This document shows, one piece after another, positions 21,899 through 32,434 of a stretch of DNA of 64,000 nucleotides (the stretch's first letter is position 1; each line of letters starts with the position of its first letter). The stretch comes from Timema cristinae (Eukaryota; Arthropoda; Insecta; Phasmatodea; Timematidae). The stretch lies in assembly GCA_039000515.1 (NCBI GenBank), contig JBCFYV010002255.1, positions 19,805,921-19,869,920 on the forward strand, written 5' to 3'. A model generated the notes under the pieces. That model was not told the DNA's origin, made no database searches, and saw nothing but the letters and a program-made list of their open reading frames with translations. Position numbers and translations under genes: made by a program.

Positions 21899-22045
21899 CA
21901 CCGTGTCTTACTACCCGTTCGGGTTATACGCACTTACGCTAATGTGTAATGCTAGGGTGATTGTGAGATGAAATGAAGGACCTTCAGTTTAACGTGGAAT
22001 ACGAACCACGGTGGAGGCCTGACATTCCACACATTCACAAGTTGT
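21853..22045 (-). mobile_element. SINE family B, 5'-truncated copy with 12-bp TSD
   Basis: A (TTA)n tail at 21853-21899, body to CACAAGTTGT. Perfect 12-bp direct repeat AATAATTAGTTA (21841-21852, 22046-22057). On the minus strand the copy begins ACAACTTGTGAATG, so it was inserted without its tRNA-like head. Confidence 0.93.
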
Positions 22046-22120
22046 AATAATTAGTTAATAGTTAAACATACCACAAAATGATCATTACGTAAGCCTTATA
22101 AATATATTTAATCAACTTAG

Positions 22121-22340
22121 ATGTACCCGTTTTGGTGGCCACATGGTCTAACGCGATATTCTCGCAGTATACTAGACTGCTCCTGACGAAGAGTTTGGGG
22201 TTCAAATCTCGGTCGGGTGTACTGAGGGTGGTTTTCACAAATTGGTTTTCCACGCAAATATATAAATATAACCTTCCTAATCCTTGAAACCATTGGGGTA
22301 ATTAGTATATAAGCGTATAACCCGAACGGCTAGTAAGACG
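22121..22340 (+). mobile_element. SINE family C, copy
   Basis: TGGTGGCCACATGGTCTAAC, B box GGGGTTCAAATCTCGG, TCGGGTGTACTGAGGGTGG, 3' end GGCTAGTAAGACGTAG plus A-run. The body is shortened. Confidence 0.85.
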
Positions 22341-22369
22341 TAGTATTAAAAAAACTAAGATAGTGTTAC

Positions 22370-22612
22370 CCAGTTCAGTGGCCGCATGGTCTAAGGCATC
22401 ACTCTCGTAAGAGACTGGACTGTCTATGATGGAGAATCGTGGTTCGAATAAAAATCGAGTAGGTTGAGGGTGGTTTTTTTCGTAAATGGTTTCACTTTCT
22501 CCTTCCACGCAAATTTGGTTATATTTACCCTATATTAAGCCTTTCACTTACCTAAATCATGAGTGTGTAATTAGTATATATGCCTATCCTATACCCCGAA
22601 CGAGACGTGGTG
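22370..22612 (+). mobile_element. SINE family C, copy
   Basis: GTGGCCGCATGGTCTAAGGC, GTGGTTCGAATAAAAATC as B-box region, TCCACGCAAATTTGG, 3' end CGAACGAGACGTGGTG. Directly follows another C copy in the same orientation. Confidence 0.85.
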
Positions 22613-22619
22613 ATTGAAA

Positions 22620-22678
22620 AGATTAGGAGAGTATTCTAACTTCCTTAATATGTTATCAATTTAAAATGTCCATAATAT

Positions 22679-22710
<32 letters not shown>

Positions 22711-22770
22711 TATGGATATTTTTAATTGATAACATCTTAAGGCAGTTAGAATACTCTACTAATTTTTTAT
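22620..22770. repeat. Imperfect palindrome around (TA)n
   Basis: Left arm GAGTATTCTAACTTCCTTAA...ATGTTATCAATT, right arm AATTGATAACATCTTAAGGC...GTTAGAATACTC; about 55 bp per arm with scattered mismatches around a (TA)n core at 22679-22715. Followed by more (TA)n and TATGGACATTATA repeats. Confidence 0.85.
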
Positions 22771-22793
22771 ATATATATATATATATTATGGAC

Positions 22794-22839
<46 letters not shown>

Positions 22840-22884
22840 GGACATTATATATATAGAGAGAGAGAGAGAGTGAGAGAGAGAGAT
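22771..22884. repeat. (TA)n and (GA)n microsatellites
   Basis: (TA)n at 22776-22794 and 22797-22836, GA-rich run at 22855-22882. The 82-codon frame here is a microsatellite translation. Confidence 0.95.
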
Positions 22885-23149
22885 TTATTATCCATATATA
22901 TATGCACATGGATATATTATCCCGTCACGGGTAGCTTAATCCTCTGAGAACGCAGACGCGGAAGTCCGAAGGAGCCCAAGGACAGGAAGTAAGAAATGTG
23001 GGTCACACAAGTTTCTTCTGATCAATATGTTTTTCTTACGGTCGGTTAAAGTTTCCTCGATCCTTGATAGTATACATCGTCATGGTTATAGCTATTGTTT
23101 TTGGTCATCTTTTGGCGTCGAGAATTTAAGTCGGGATGGAGGAGAGAGC

Positions 23150-23232
23150 TTGAGTTAAGGCCAGTGTTTCTGCAGTTTTTATATAAAACTTTTTTTTTCA
23201 CTACCAAATAAAATATTGCTCCATTAGATATG
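23150..23232 (+). mobile_element. MITE-1 terminal fragment, cut by a SINE insertion
   Basis: AAGGCCAGTGTTTCTGCAG, TTTTTATATAAAAC, CAAATAAAATATTGCTCCAT match the MITE-1 end. The SINE at 23233 inserted at its inner side. Confidence 0.65.
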
Positions 23233-23515
23233 GGTGACCTGGTGGTCTAGGGGTAAGGTGTCAGACTTCTGTGCTGGTGGCCGGGGTTCGATCCTCGGTC
23301 CCGGCAAAGATTTATCTGATTACCAAACCCTTCCTTCACCTCTGACAAGACATCTTGTGAATGTGAGGAATGCCAGGCCTCCACAGTAGTTCGGATTCCA
23401 CGTTAAACTGTAGGTCCTTCATTTCATCTCACAATCACCCTACCATTACACATTAGCGTAAGTGCGTATAACCCGAACGGGTAGTAAGACGTGGTGCTAA
23501 TAATAATAATAATAA
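23233..23515 (+). mobile_element. SINE family B, full-length reference copy
   Basis: Head GGTGACCTGGTGGTCTAGGG with B box GGGTTCGATCCTCGG; then ACAGATTTATCTGAT-type region, CTTCACCTCTGACAAGACAT, CTTGTGAATGTGAGGAATGC, CATTTCATCTCACAATCACC, and end AACCCGAACGGGTAGTAAGA with (TAA)n. Perfect 11-bp direct repeat CATTAGATATG (23222-23232, 23516-23526). Confidence 0.96.
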
Positions 23516-23526
23516 CATTAGATATG

Positions 23527-24060
23527 TTTAGTTTAATTTCCATGGAGTAATTTAAATATATCATTTATTTTATTTTAAATAGCTACGATATGTCTTAATT
23601 ATTATAGAATGAAGATTTTTTCGCAATTCTTATCTGTGAACCCAAATGGTCAAAAAACTGTTTTTTTAATGAAGTTTTTATCAAAATATAATCTAATATT
23701 TCAAAGATGTTCATTATTTGGAACTTCTATTAAATATTTATCTCAATTAATGTTTAATCAATAATGAGCCAGGTCCTAAAAAATTCGTGTAAATTTATTA
23801 CTTATAACCGACTGTATCACAGAGTTGATTGGCATGTGATGCACGCTATTAAATAAGTAGGTCTATTGTTCTACTGTCAGTTGCCAAAATGTTACTTCAA
23901 TGCATCAAAACTACGATAAAACTATAACTGAGGGGAAAGACTCTTACACCCCAGTATTCCTCCTAGGAAAGGATGATCTAAGCTTCAAAGCCATATTATC
24001 AATTATTTTAGCATTTTATGGTTTGATGTTAAAATTGTAGCATTGGGCCACAAGAAATAA
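23527..24060. other. Stretch without recognised feature
   Basis: AT-rich, nothing recognised. Confidence 0.45.
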
Positions 24061-24080
24061 ACAAGAAACTCGGTACTCAC

Positions 24081-24325
24081 CCCATCACACTGCTCCCCGC
24101 GTCCAAGCGCAATACAACTACACGCACTATCGTCATAATTGAGACTGATCGCCTGTTGTGAAAATAGAAGCAAAGAACTTGAGCTGCAAAGATCTCTAGC
24201 GGCAAAGATATTTCACTTGTATACAATTTAGGATGACCTCGAAACGCCGAGAAGTGTGTAGAAGCTTTGGTCATGCGCATATTTTGTTCCCGTACGGTCC
24301 ATTTCTTTGCCCCCCACCCCTTTTC
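24081..24325 (-). other. Speculative first coding exon
   Basis: On the minus strand a TATA-like CTATATATACAAT (24351-24363) lies upstream. An open frame from ATG at 24280 (MRMTKASTHF...) runs 66 codons to GATGGG|GTGAGTACC at 24081/24080, a consensus-like splice donor. The segment is richer in G, C and CpG than its surroundings. No acceptor exon, polyadenylation signal or recognised domain supports it, and the protein resembles nothing I know. An unrelated repeat or chance is possible. Confidence 0.22.
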
Positions 24326-24440
24326 CCACCATTCAATGTCTCTGGGTTGTATTGTATATATAGTGGCGGCAGGGCAACTTGTCGTCACTCTTGGACTTTA
24401 TTATATTAGAAGAAAGGAGAAGCTCTGGCCTAAGATATGT

Positions 24441-24482
24441 AAAATGTAAGATCTAAATTCCTTTTGACTTCGTAATTGATTT

Positions 24483-24560
<78 letters not shown>

Positions 24561-24601
24561 AAATCAATTACGAAGTCAAAAGGAATTTAGATCTTACATT
24601 T

Positions 24602-24602
<1 letters not shown>
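24441..24602. repeat. Perfect 162-bp palindrome with (TA)n core
   Basis: Unique arms of about 48 bp (left begins AAAATGTAAGATCTAAATTC, right ends GAATTTAGATCTTACATTTT) are exact reverse complements around a (TA)n tract of ~66 bp. Strand slippage or cruciform formation is expected; the assembly may be affected. Confidence 0.97.
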
Positions 24603-24632
<30 letters not shown>

Positions 24633-24987
24633 TATCTTCTATGTCTTTTTATAAATTATTTTTCGGCCTTTTGGTAAATATTATGTACAAATATATTTGA
24701 ATCTTTTATTTATATCGTGTAGTCAATTAAAAAATCGATTAGATACAATATCGATCTAATCATGTGCTCTGAGGAGAATCGATTATTGTACATGAAAATA
24801 TCAACTTTCGTTAACTTTGGGCTGTAATGCTGGTATTTTATTCTGTTATTTACGCAGGAAATATCTTGATATTTTAGTAAAGAATTGGAATTTTGTAAAG
24901 CGTTAAATTTAACTTGATTCTCTAAAAGATTGCTTTTCTATGATGTCGTTAATATTTAGCTTGTTATTATACATTGAAAAGGTTCTA

Positions 24988-25230
24988 ATGAATATTAGGT
25001 TATGGCTTTGATATCGTTTAGCGTTAATATTTATTGGGATGTCGGTTAATTATTTTGAAGACTTCTTATGGGCTAATTGTAAATAACTTATGAAACGTAT
25101 TTAATTTTATTGAATATTTTGTTATGGCTTTGATATTGTTAGCGTTAGTTTTTAATGGGATGTAGGCTAATTGATTTGAAGACTTCTTATGGACTAATTG
25201 TAAATACCTTATGAGATGTTTTTACTTTTA
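24988..25230 (+). repeat. Two-copy direct tandem duplication, ~122-bp period
   Basis: GTTATGGCTTTGATATCGTT...GAAGACTTCTTATGGGCTAA (from 24999) recurs as GTTATGGCTTTGATATTGTT...GAAGACTTCTTATGGACTAA (from 25121). Diverged, so not recent. Confidence 0.9.
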
Positions 25231-26040
25231 AATGATTGGTGAGGATAATATTTTCACGATAATTATTACATCAGGGAAATATAAATTGAAGTCGTGATCT
25301 ACAGATAATGTTATTACAGGGCTAATGCCTCATTTGTTCTTTAATCCTGGTGCTCATTATAGATAAATTGTCATTACCTTTTTTTGAAACTTCACCTGCT
25401 ACCAGATTATTGAAATAACGGCTTGTTGGTTTCTAAATTTTAATGATTATCTTAGTCAATTTTTTTTTACATTCTCATATGAAATTAATGTATTATTAAA
25501 TAAATATCAACTCGAAGCCACTTCATGCTTTATTTAGTTGATTTGGTTTACCATATCCCTTAGGTTGTGTAACCTTTTATTTTTTTACTTTAATTCTGAG
25601 AAGAATACCTGTTAACGATTTATATTAGGTTTAACCGTCCACATATCATCTTCCTCAACTGATGTGAGTTGCGAGATCTGAGTTTAGAATCATCGAACTC
25701 AGGTAATCAAAGCACAGAACTCCAATCACTCACTCCTATTGCCCCCCCCCCCCCCCCTTTTATTAGTGTTATTTGGACCTCCAGCTTGTTCCTTATTTTT
25801 GTTAAGGATGGTTCAAAACATATAGTATTTGTTTGGGGTAGGTCAGATCTATATTTATAATCATTTACCTTTTTATCATAACTATGATATTTCGCATGAA
25901 ACGTCGTTGAAAATGAACTAATTTCAACTTTTTGTAACTATTTTATTAATTATAGAACTTGATTGTAATATGATTAATCCTACAGGGACTTGTTCATGGG
26001 TGTAGTAGGAAGGAGTCAGAGAGGTCTGGTCTCCTATTGG
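25231..26040. other. Stretch with poly-C, otherwise unassigned
   Basis: Poly-C at 25742-25757. No supported gene. Confidence 0.45.
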
Positions 26041-26046
26041 AAAATT

Positions 26047-26317
26047 ATTATTAGCACCGCGTCTTACTACCCGTTCGGGTTATACGCACTTACGCTAATG
26101 TGTAATGGTGGGTGATTGTGAGATGAAATGAAGGACCTACAGTTTAACGTGGAATCGGAACCACGGTGGAGGCCTGGCATTCCCCACATTCACAAGATAT
26201 CATGTAAGAGGTGAAGGAAGGGTTTGGAAATCAGATAAATCTGTGCCGGGACCGAGGATTGAACCCCGGCCGCCAGCATAGAAGTCTGACACCTTACCCC
26301 TAGACCACCAGGTCACC
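26047..26317 (-). mobile_element. SINE family B, full-length copy
   Basis: TTAGCACCGCGTCTTACTAC at the left through CCCTAGACCACCAGGTCACC at the right; internally AATCAGATAAATCTGTGCCG and GACCGAGGATTGAACCCCGG. Close to consensus. Confidence 0.93.
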
Positions 26318-27200
26318 AATACTCTCTAATAAACATGTCAATTTTTAGATGTATATTTTGTGAACGCTACTGTACTTGTATCCACCGAGCTGACAGCTAC
26401 TGTAGGGAATGATTACAGAAGTTAACAATGTATTTCCCAATTCCACAGTACAATGGAAAACCCTGGTCGGTTGTATACATCTACAAATTCCATTATGCGC
26501 GCACTAAAATATAGCCCTCTACCATGCATACAATCCGGATATATCTCCAAAAGGAAGTGCGCTTTAATTAGGTTAGCGTTTGTGAACGTTTCATGAAAGG
26601 GAACATCACTTTACACTGTGATGTAATAAATAAAAAAAAGCATCCCCACATTGGGTTATGGGAACAACCACAGGCCAATAGTCAACAGAATTAGAACTTC
26701 TTTCGAAGAATAAAATAATATTAGACTATGTTCAATTCCTATTAAGGAATAAAACAGTTAATTGCAGATAAACTAATTAAAATGTTCAAAAACATTATTT
26801 ACTTTAACGAAGCCTGTGCAACGCTTCTAAATTTTAGATCAATATCCAAATATCTATAGGATTGGTATCCAATTCGAAATTCAGAATCTTAATATTTGAA
26901 ATACTAGAATCGGATTAGAAATTTCAAATCCAAATATGTCCCAGATACCGATTCGATTGAATTTAATCTTAAATATTTTATTAGTATCCATTCATTGTTT
27001 TAAAACTGTTTTAATAACCTTAAATTAATTTTACCTATTTTTCATAGCAAAGCAGAAATAAAAAATAAAAAATCTTACAGTTCTACAGAACCTATTTAAA
27101 TTTAAAGTTGTAAATGAAAGTTCGTATGATTTATAAATTATTGAATAATACATATTATATTATTGAAGATGATAATGTGATCACTGATGATCTGTATTTT
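26318..27200. other. Stretch without recognised feature
   Basis: AT-rich, nothing recognised. Confidence 0.45.
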
Positions 27201-27224
27201 AGAAATCTTGAGTTTACATTATTT

Positions 27225-27790
27225 AATCTAAAGGGAAGAGTTTGATAGAGTTAATTAGTTCAAATATTTAGGAATAATTCCAGCTATTAATAACGCTATT
27301 ATAGTGGAAATTAATAAAATAATACAGTAAGGAAATTCATGCTATTGCACGATCAGTAAAATGTTATCATGTTGCCTGCTGTCAAGGAACGTAAAACACA
27401 AAACACATAAAACAAAAATTTTACCAGTTGTTCTCTACGGGTGTGAAACGCGATATCTTACCTTACATGACGAGACAAAATTTAGAGGAAACGAAGATGA
27501 TGTACTTAGGAAAACCTTTGATCCAAAAAGGGATGAAGATAGTTTGTAATGTAGGAGGTTACATAATGATGAGTTACATATCGTATAATAGTCACCATAA
27601 ATTGCTAGGGTAATCAAATATCGCAGGTTATGGTGGACGGGACATGACGCGTGAATTAAAATAAGTGGCTAATGTGTAATGAGATAGACTGGATAGAACG
27701 AATTCAAGATAGAGATGGGGTGTAATGAGGTGGACTGGATAGAATTATCTCAATACAGGGATAGATTGCGTACTTTTATAAGTCGGCAAT
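27225..27790 (+). mobile_element. LINE 3' ORF remnant, locus 3 (best preserved protein homology)
   Basis: Frames read FKYLGIIPAINNAI, then CCLLSRNVKHKTHKTKILP, VVLYGCETRYLTL, DDVLRKTFDPKRDE, HNDELHIVYNSHH and NIAGYGGRDM. This order matches the region downstream of the reverse transcriptase in arthropod non-LTR elements (FKYLG...LLSR.LK...LPVVLYGCETW.L...VLRKIFG.KRDE...WAGHVARM). Stops and shifts make it a pseudogene. It ends in two 46-bp units and RDRLR.F-like sequence, the same order as at the other loci. Confidence 0.88.
27665..27770 (+). repeat. Two copies of the LINE 46-bp unit
   Basis: GTGTAATGAGATAGACTGGA and GTGTAATGAGGTGGACTGGA start two successive units; this is the least expanded of the four loci. 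Confidence 0.85.
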
Positions 27791-29210
27791 TTAAATTTAA
27801 AGCTCCTACTATCACAGATTAATTAAGTAAATATTATAATTAAAAACGTGCATCACATACCAATAAACTCTGTGATACAGTCGGTTAGAAAACGCAGATT
27901 TACACCAACACTACCGCAAGTGAATCATTTATAGTTAAATATTAATGGAGATAAAGAGTTAATAGAAGCTACTCGTAATACTGAACGTTGTTGAAATAGT
28001 AAATTATATTTGGATAAAAATTGTAGTTAAAAGGTCGTTTTTGACCATTTTAGAATGGATTCACAGATAAACATTGTGCACAAATATTCATTCGGTCATG
28101 ACAAGGACTTACTGTAGTTATTAACAAGAAACTTTGTCACTTTGTCCACCATCGTCAACGTGGAAAATGTCGAGTAATCATTCAAATACGAATGCACTGC
28201 ACACATTTCTGGTATATCGTAGGTGTTTTCTTTTCCCTTTTACTGATCTCCCATAAGCTGGGAGCTGAGCTGGACCTGCTATCATGAACGCTCTTAATTT
28301 TATAGAATTACATATCTTCGGCCCGCGGTGCAAATTGATAATTAAATTTGGCACTTGGGATGAAAAATGTTGGACCACTATGAGATAGGCCTTTTCTCTG
28401 GTAGATTGTGTTTAAGTCTTCCAACAGGAGATGTCAAGGAATTTATTTTTAACAACTACATCTTTCTGGAAGAACTATAAAGTGTTTTTAAAGCTTGATT
28501 AAAGTTGAGATGTAACGGACTTTTATAATGTTTCAATAAGCTATGACTAGTCTATGTATTAAAGCGGAATACAGAAATACATCATTCATAATAAAAAATA
28601 ATTGTAAAATTATTCATAATATTTTTTGGGGGTGAAGGGGTTTCCTTCGAATCTTCCTCCCCCTACCCCGCATGTCCTCCTATCAATCTAAAATCCTTAG
28701 GTAATGGGGTGTGCTTTATTCAGGCGTGACGGGTCATAACTTAATTCTCAAACATATTTACTATTTGTATGTATAGTGTGGTTTTTCACCATTGCTCCTG
28801 GCAAATTATTATTTCCATATTTTTATTATTGTTTTAATTATATTCTACTTAACTTAGATCTCTTGGATGAGATAAATTTAAGTCACTAATAACTAGTACA
28901 ATGACACTAAGACGAAAGCCAAAGTTTCTTTTAAACCCGTTTTTATGAAGGTCATAGGTCGTGGAACAATATTAGTAGCGAAGGATGTTCTTACAACCCC
29001 TTACCTTCCACCTTTACACCCCTATTTTCAGAGATAAGGGGGTGACATAACGAAGAGATTAAGTGGAGTGATTCCGCCAATTACAGAATGTCCCTTCTTC
29101 CCTTAACCCTGACGCCTCCTTTCGTTCCAAGGGACCTATAACGTTGAAAATGGTGCTACGTTTTAGCACAAAAGTTAACTTTGAGAATCTGTACCAAGAA
29201 AACCTAATTG
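27791..29210. other. Stretch without recognised feature
   Basis: AT-rich. Open frame 28178-28378 (minus) has no recognisable domain. Confidence 0.45.
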
Positions 29211-29221
29211 CCATCAGAGTT

Positions 29222-29470
29222 GGTATACTGGTTAGCACTTCTGTGGTTGGATGCTCTAAAGCGTCACTCTCATGTTAAACTGACCTTATGATGACATTGA
29301 CATCAAGGATCGAATCCCAGTTGGGTCTGGTGAACTATTAAAAAAAATCTATAAATGCTTTTCCACTCCCCTTCCCCGTAAATGCGAGTAGATTACCTCG
29401 AAAATGCTTCCTTAACCCATCCCTACCATATTAGATTAAGTATTATACTAACGTAAAACCTGAATATGTA
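29222..29470 (+). mobile_element. SINE family C, old copy
   Basis: Head with GCTCTAAAGCGTCACTCTCA, B box AAGGATCGAATCCCAG, CTTTTCCACTCCCCTTCCCC body, AACGTAAAACCTGAATATGT tail; strongly diverged at the 3' end. Preceded by an extra tRNA-like segment (TTGGTATACTGGTTAGCAC). Confidence 0.7.
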
Positions 29471-29486
29471 ATAAGGGTACTGGCTA

Positions 29487-30002
29487 TTTTAATTTAGCAT
29501 GGAAATGCAGAGTCATGGGAACAAACGGTTACCTTCAAGAATGTTTATTGTTTTGCAATTTTCTTTTCGAAAACAGTTTATTCAAGAATAGAAACATGTT
29601 GTTTAATCCATACTTTTTTATATACACACCTCCTATATGATTTTAACAGTGGTCAATTATCGATAAATTTGGCATTTTTCAATGGAAAACTGCCAGCTTC
29701 ATAACATAAAATAAGAAAATGTAACAATTAATAAACATCAATACATTATCTTAGAAGAGGGGTTGAAAATATTAACATAAAAATTTCACTCGTTCTCGAG
29801 AAAACTTATATTTCCAAACGTGGGATTTTTTCCGCAAGACCTGTCCGGTATCTAGCACCATCTACAGTTTCCGTGATCCATCTGTTCTTTTTGGCACGGA
29901 AGGATACATTGGTCGGTTGTCAAGCCACGACACACATTTCCCCCACCATCCCACAAAATAAGTTTTAAACTTGCACTTGATAGGGCCAAGGGCCTTAAGG
30001 CA
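29487..30002 (-). mobile_element. MITE-2, copy 2
   Basis: Reverse-complement match along most of 12429-12962 (CCGCAAGACCTGTCCGGTA, AAAATGTAACAATTAATAAA, TATACACACCTCCTATA, TTTTGCAATTTTCTTTTCG). Right end GGGCCAAGGGCCTTAAGGC. Open frames here (29852-30080) are readings of the element. Confidence 0.78.
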
Positions 30003-30082
30003 CAATGATAAAAAAATAATAGCAATAATCCAATTCGGAACGTCAAGATTTAGAATGGTTAAAATATATGTTGGATGCAATG

Positions 30083-30094
30083 TTTTTTCTATTC

Positions 30095-30125
<31 letters not shown>

Positions 30126-30143
30126 TATATATTATATATATAA

Positions 30144-30184
<41 letters not shown>

Positions 30185-30193
30185 TAGAAAAAA
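30083..30193. repeat. Palindrome around (TA)n
   Basis: TTTTTTCTATTC ... (TA)n ... GAATAGAAAAAA; the unique arms are 12 bp and the (TA)n core about 85 bp with a TATTATATATTATA interruption. Confidence 0.9.
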
Positions 30194-30214
30194 TTGGTCA
30201 TATATATATGACCT

Positions 30215-30400
30215 TATCTGTGGTATAGGGGTCAGAGTTACTGGCTACAGATTCAAAGGTTCCAGGTTCAATCTCCAGTGCTTCCAAAATTTTATGTGAA
30301 GAAGTGGATCTGGAACGGGGTCAGACTCAGTCTCGTGAGAACAAATGAAGGACAAATTGAATAAATAGCTAGCGGTTCCATTCTAGAAAACTGAGAACAA
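30215..30400 (+). mobile_element. tRNA-derived SINE-like element (single copy here)
   Basis: A-box-like GTGGTATAGGGGTCAGAG and B box AGGTTCAATCTCC with tRNA-like spacing, followed by TGGAACGGGGTCAGACTCAG. Boundaries approximate. Confidence 0.5.
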
Positions 30401-30750
30401 CGACCAAAGAGTTCGTTGGTCTGATCATATGACACCCTTTATTCACAGAAATCGGCACTATTTTGACAGCAGATGGTGGACGCTTGGTCGGTATGGCTTG
30501 ATTGTGTGGGACGACACTATGGAGTTAAATTAGATGAAGTTAAGAGAAAATCCATTAGAATTTTCATGTAGAGAGCTGAAAAACTATTTATTTAAAAGAT
30601 TCAAACTATGGAAATATGAACATCCTGATAATAGTTGAACATATTGTTATTTCTTCCTGTGGCTTCGGGGGTAGCTGGTTGATGTCACGATGACGGTGAC
30701 GTTGTGTTCCGACCCGTGTGGGAAGGGGTAGGAATAAGGTCAGTGAGATT

Positions 30751-31048
30751 GTTCCGGTAACGTGAGTCACGGTGGGAGGTATAATAGAGTCCCGGTAACG
30801 TGAGTCACGGTGGGAGGTAGAATAGAGTCCCGGCAACGTGAGTCGTGGTGGGAGGTAGAATAGAGTCCCGGCAACGTGAGTCGTGGTGGGAGGTAGGATA
30901 GAGTCCCGGCAACGTGAGTCGAGATGGGAGGAAGGATAGAGCCCCAGAAACTTGAGTCGTGGTGGGGGGTAGGATATAGTCCCGGCAACGTGAGTCGCGG
31001 TGGGAGGTAGGATAGAGTCCCAGCAACGTGAGTCACGGTAGTAGGTAC
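30751..31048 (+). repeat. 38-bp GC-rich minisatellite, 8 units
   Basis: Units of GTCCCGGCAACGTGAGTCGT + GGTGGGAGGTAGAATAGA, eight in a row, the last one partial, with several CpG. All three minus-strand frames stay open for long distances because 38 is not a multiple of three; the 158-codon frame is therefore a by-product. Confidence 0.95.
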
Positions 31049-32006
31049 AGGGTGACGGTGGAGGGAGAGGGAGTTCAGACAAAATTGCTCTTTACAAAAC
31101 ACGACAATTTATTAGCTCTTTCAAACAACGTACCCGGTTTGGGTAACCGCTCTCCGACTGGCCTTTGACAGAGAAATCACCATGTTAAATACCCTCCCTC
31201 GTCACGGAAAACTCATAAAACATGGACTGTGAAGTGGTCCAGGTAGTAGATAGGGTGGTTGGCACAACCTGTGCAAGTTCGGAGGAAAGATACAAAGGCC
31301 GACTGAACAAAGAGGCACAACAACATGTTATTTGAGTTTTAGTCCAATTTTTGTAGGAAGAAATGCTTAGAAAATACCAAGGTTTTTTTTTTCGGTCAGC
31401 AAAGATACCATCGATAATATTTTGTATGTATTGATAATATTTATTAAAAGGGACAGCGACAGACACTTAACTTGTTTAATGAGTGTGTGAAAATAACATT
31501 TATAACCACCCAATAAAATTTTAATAACAAAAGCCTACTATAATTTTCGACATTAATTCATGAAGTTCCACAAGATTGATTCCATCATTTTTTTGTTTGT
31601 TAAAGCTTACATATCAAGGGTATATAAAAAAAATTCAATTCTCAAAAATTTTCAAAAAGCAAACTGCAATTTTAGAAAAAGACAATTTATTTATGCAATA
31701 TTTTATTGAGTTCTACTCAACAGATTTATATTTTCTTCAATTAAAAAAACTCAAGGATTGTTACATCAGAGTTTTTAATTTTCGATAGCGAAGCCGAAAA
31801 CATATAATTACTGTATTTATATATAATTTATGTTAGTTGGTACTAGTGTGTAGACTATTAAGAAAGGGTTCTCGAAACTCTTAAAATTAGTGGTATGTAT
31901 CTCTAAAACAACAGTATGATTCAGCTGTAGATTTACACAAAAACCTTTTTTAATTATTTAGGGCCAGTTCCATTGATTAAATAATCCTCAAATGCGATAC
32001 TATACT
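31049..32006. other. Stretch without recognised feature
   Basis: AT-rich. Open frames at 31185-31466 (minus) and 31576-31788 (plus) show no recognisable domain. Confidence 0.45.
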
Positions 32007-32016
32007 TATTACAAGA

Positions 32017-32017
<1 letters not shown>

Positions 32018-32077
<60 letters not shown>

Positions 32078-32342
32078 GCACCGCGTCTTACTACCCGTTC
32101 GGTTTATACGCACTTACGCTAATGTGTAATGGTATGGTGATAGTGAGATGAAATGAAGGACCTACAGTTTAACGTGGAATCCGAACCACGGTGGAGGCCT
32201 GGCATTCCTCACATTCACAAGAAGTCTAGTCAGAGGTGAAGGAAGGGTTTGGTAATCAGATAAATCTTTGCCGGGACCGAGGATAAAACCCCGGCCGCCA
32301 GCACAGAAGTCTGACACTTTACCCCTAGACCACCAGGTCACC
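32018..32342 (-). mobile_element. SINE family B, full-length copy with long (ATT)n tail
   Basis: (ATT)n at 32018-32076, then TTAGCACCGCG... to CCCTAGACCACCAGGTCACC. Flanking repeats TATTACAAGAA (32007-32017) and TATTTCAAGAA (32343-32353), one mismatch. Confidence 0.94.
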
Positions 32343-32434
32343 TATTTCAAGAAGACACATGCCTGAATTCAGTGGAATGGGCCAGTTTTGCATATGAAAC
32401 TGGCCCACTATATTCTGGTCTAGGTAGATGTCGT

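Noticed and set aside
24476..24700. Open frame of repeated Tyr-Ile
   Set aside because: Translation of (TA)n inside the palindrome.
30400..30620. Possible second LINE ORF end (NPLEFSCRELKNYLF-like reading)
   Set aside because: The resemblance to LINE C-termini is weak and short; it could not be supported without a search.
30606..31082. 158-codon minus-strand open frame with DSRCRDSILPP-type repeats
   Set aside because: It is one of three open frames through a 38-bp minisatellite; it has no start context, domain or gene neighbours.
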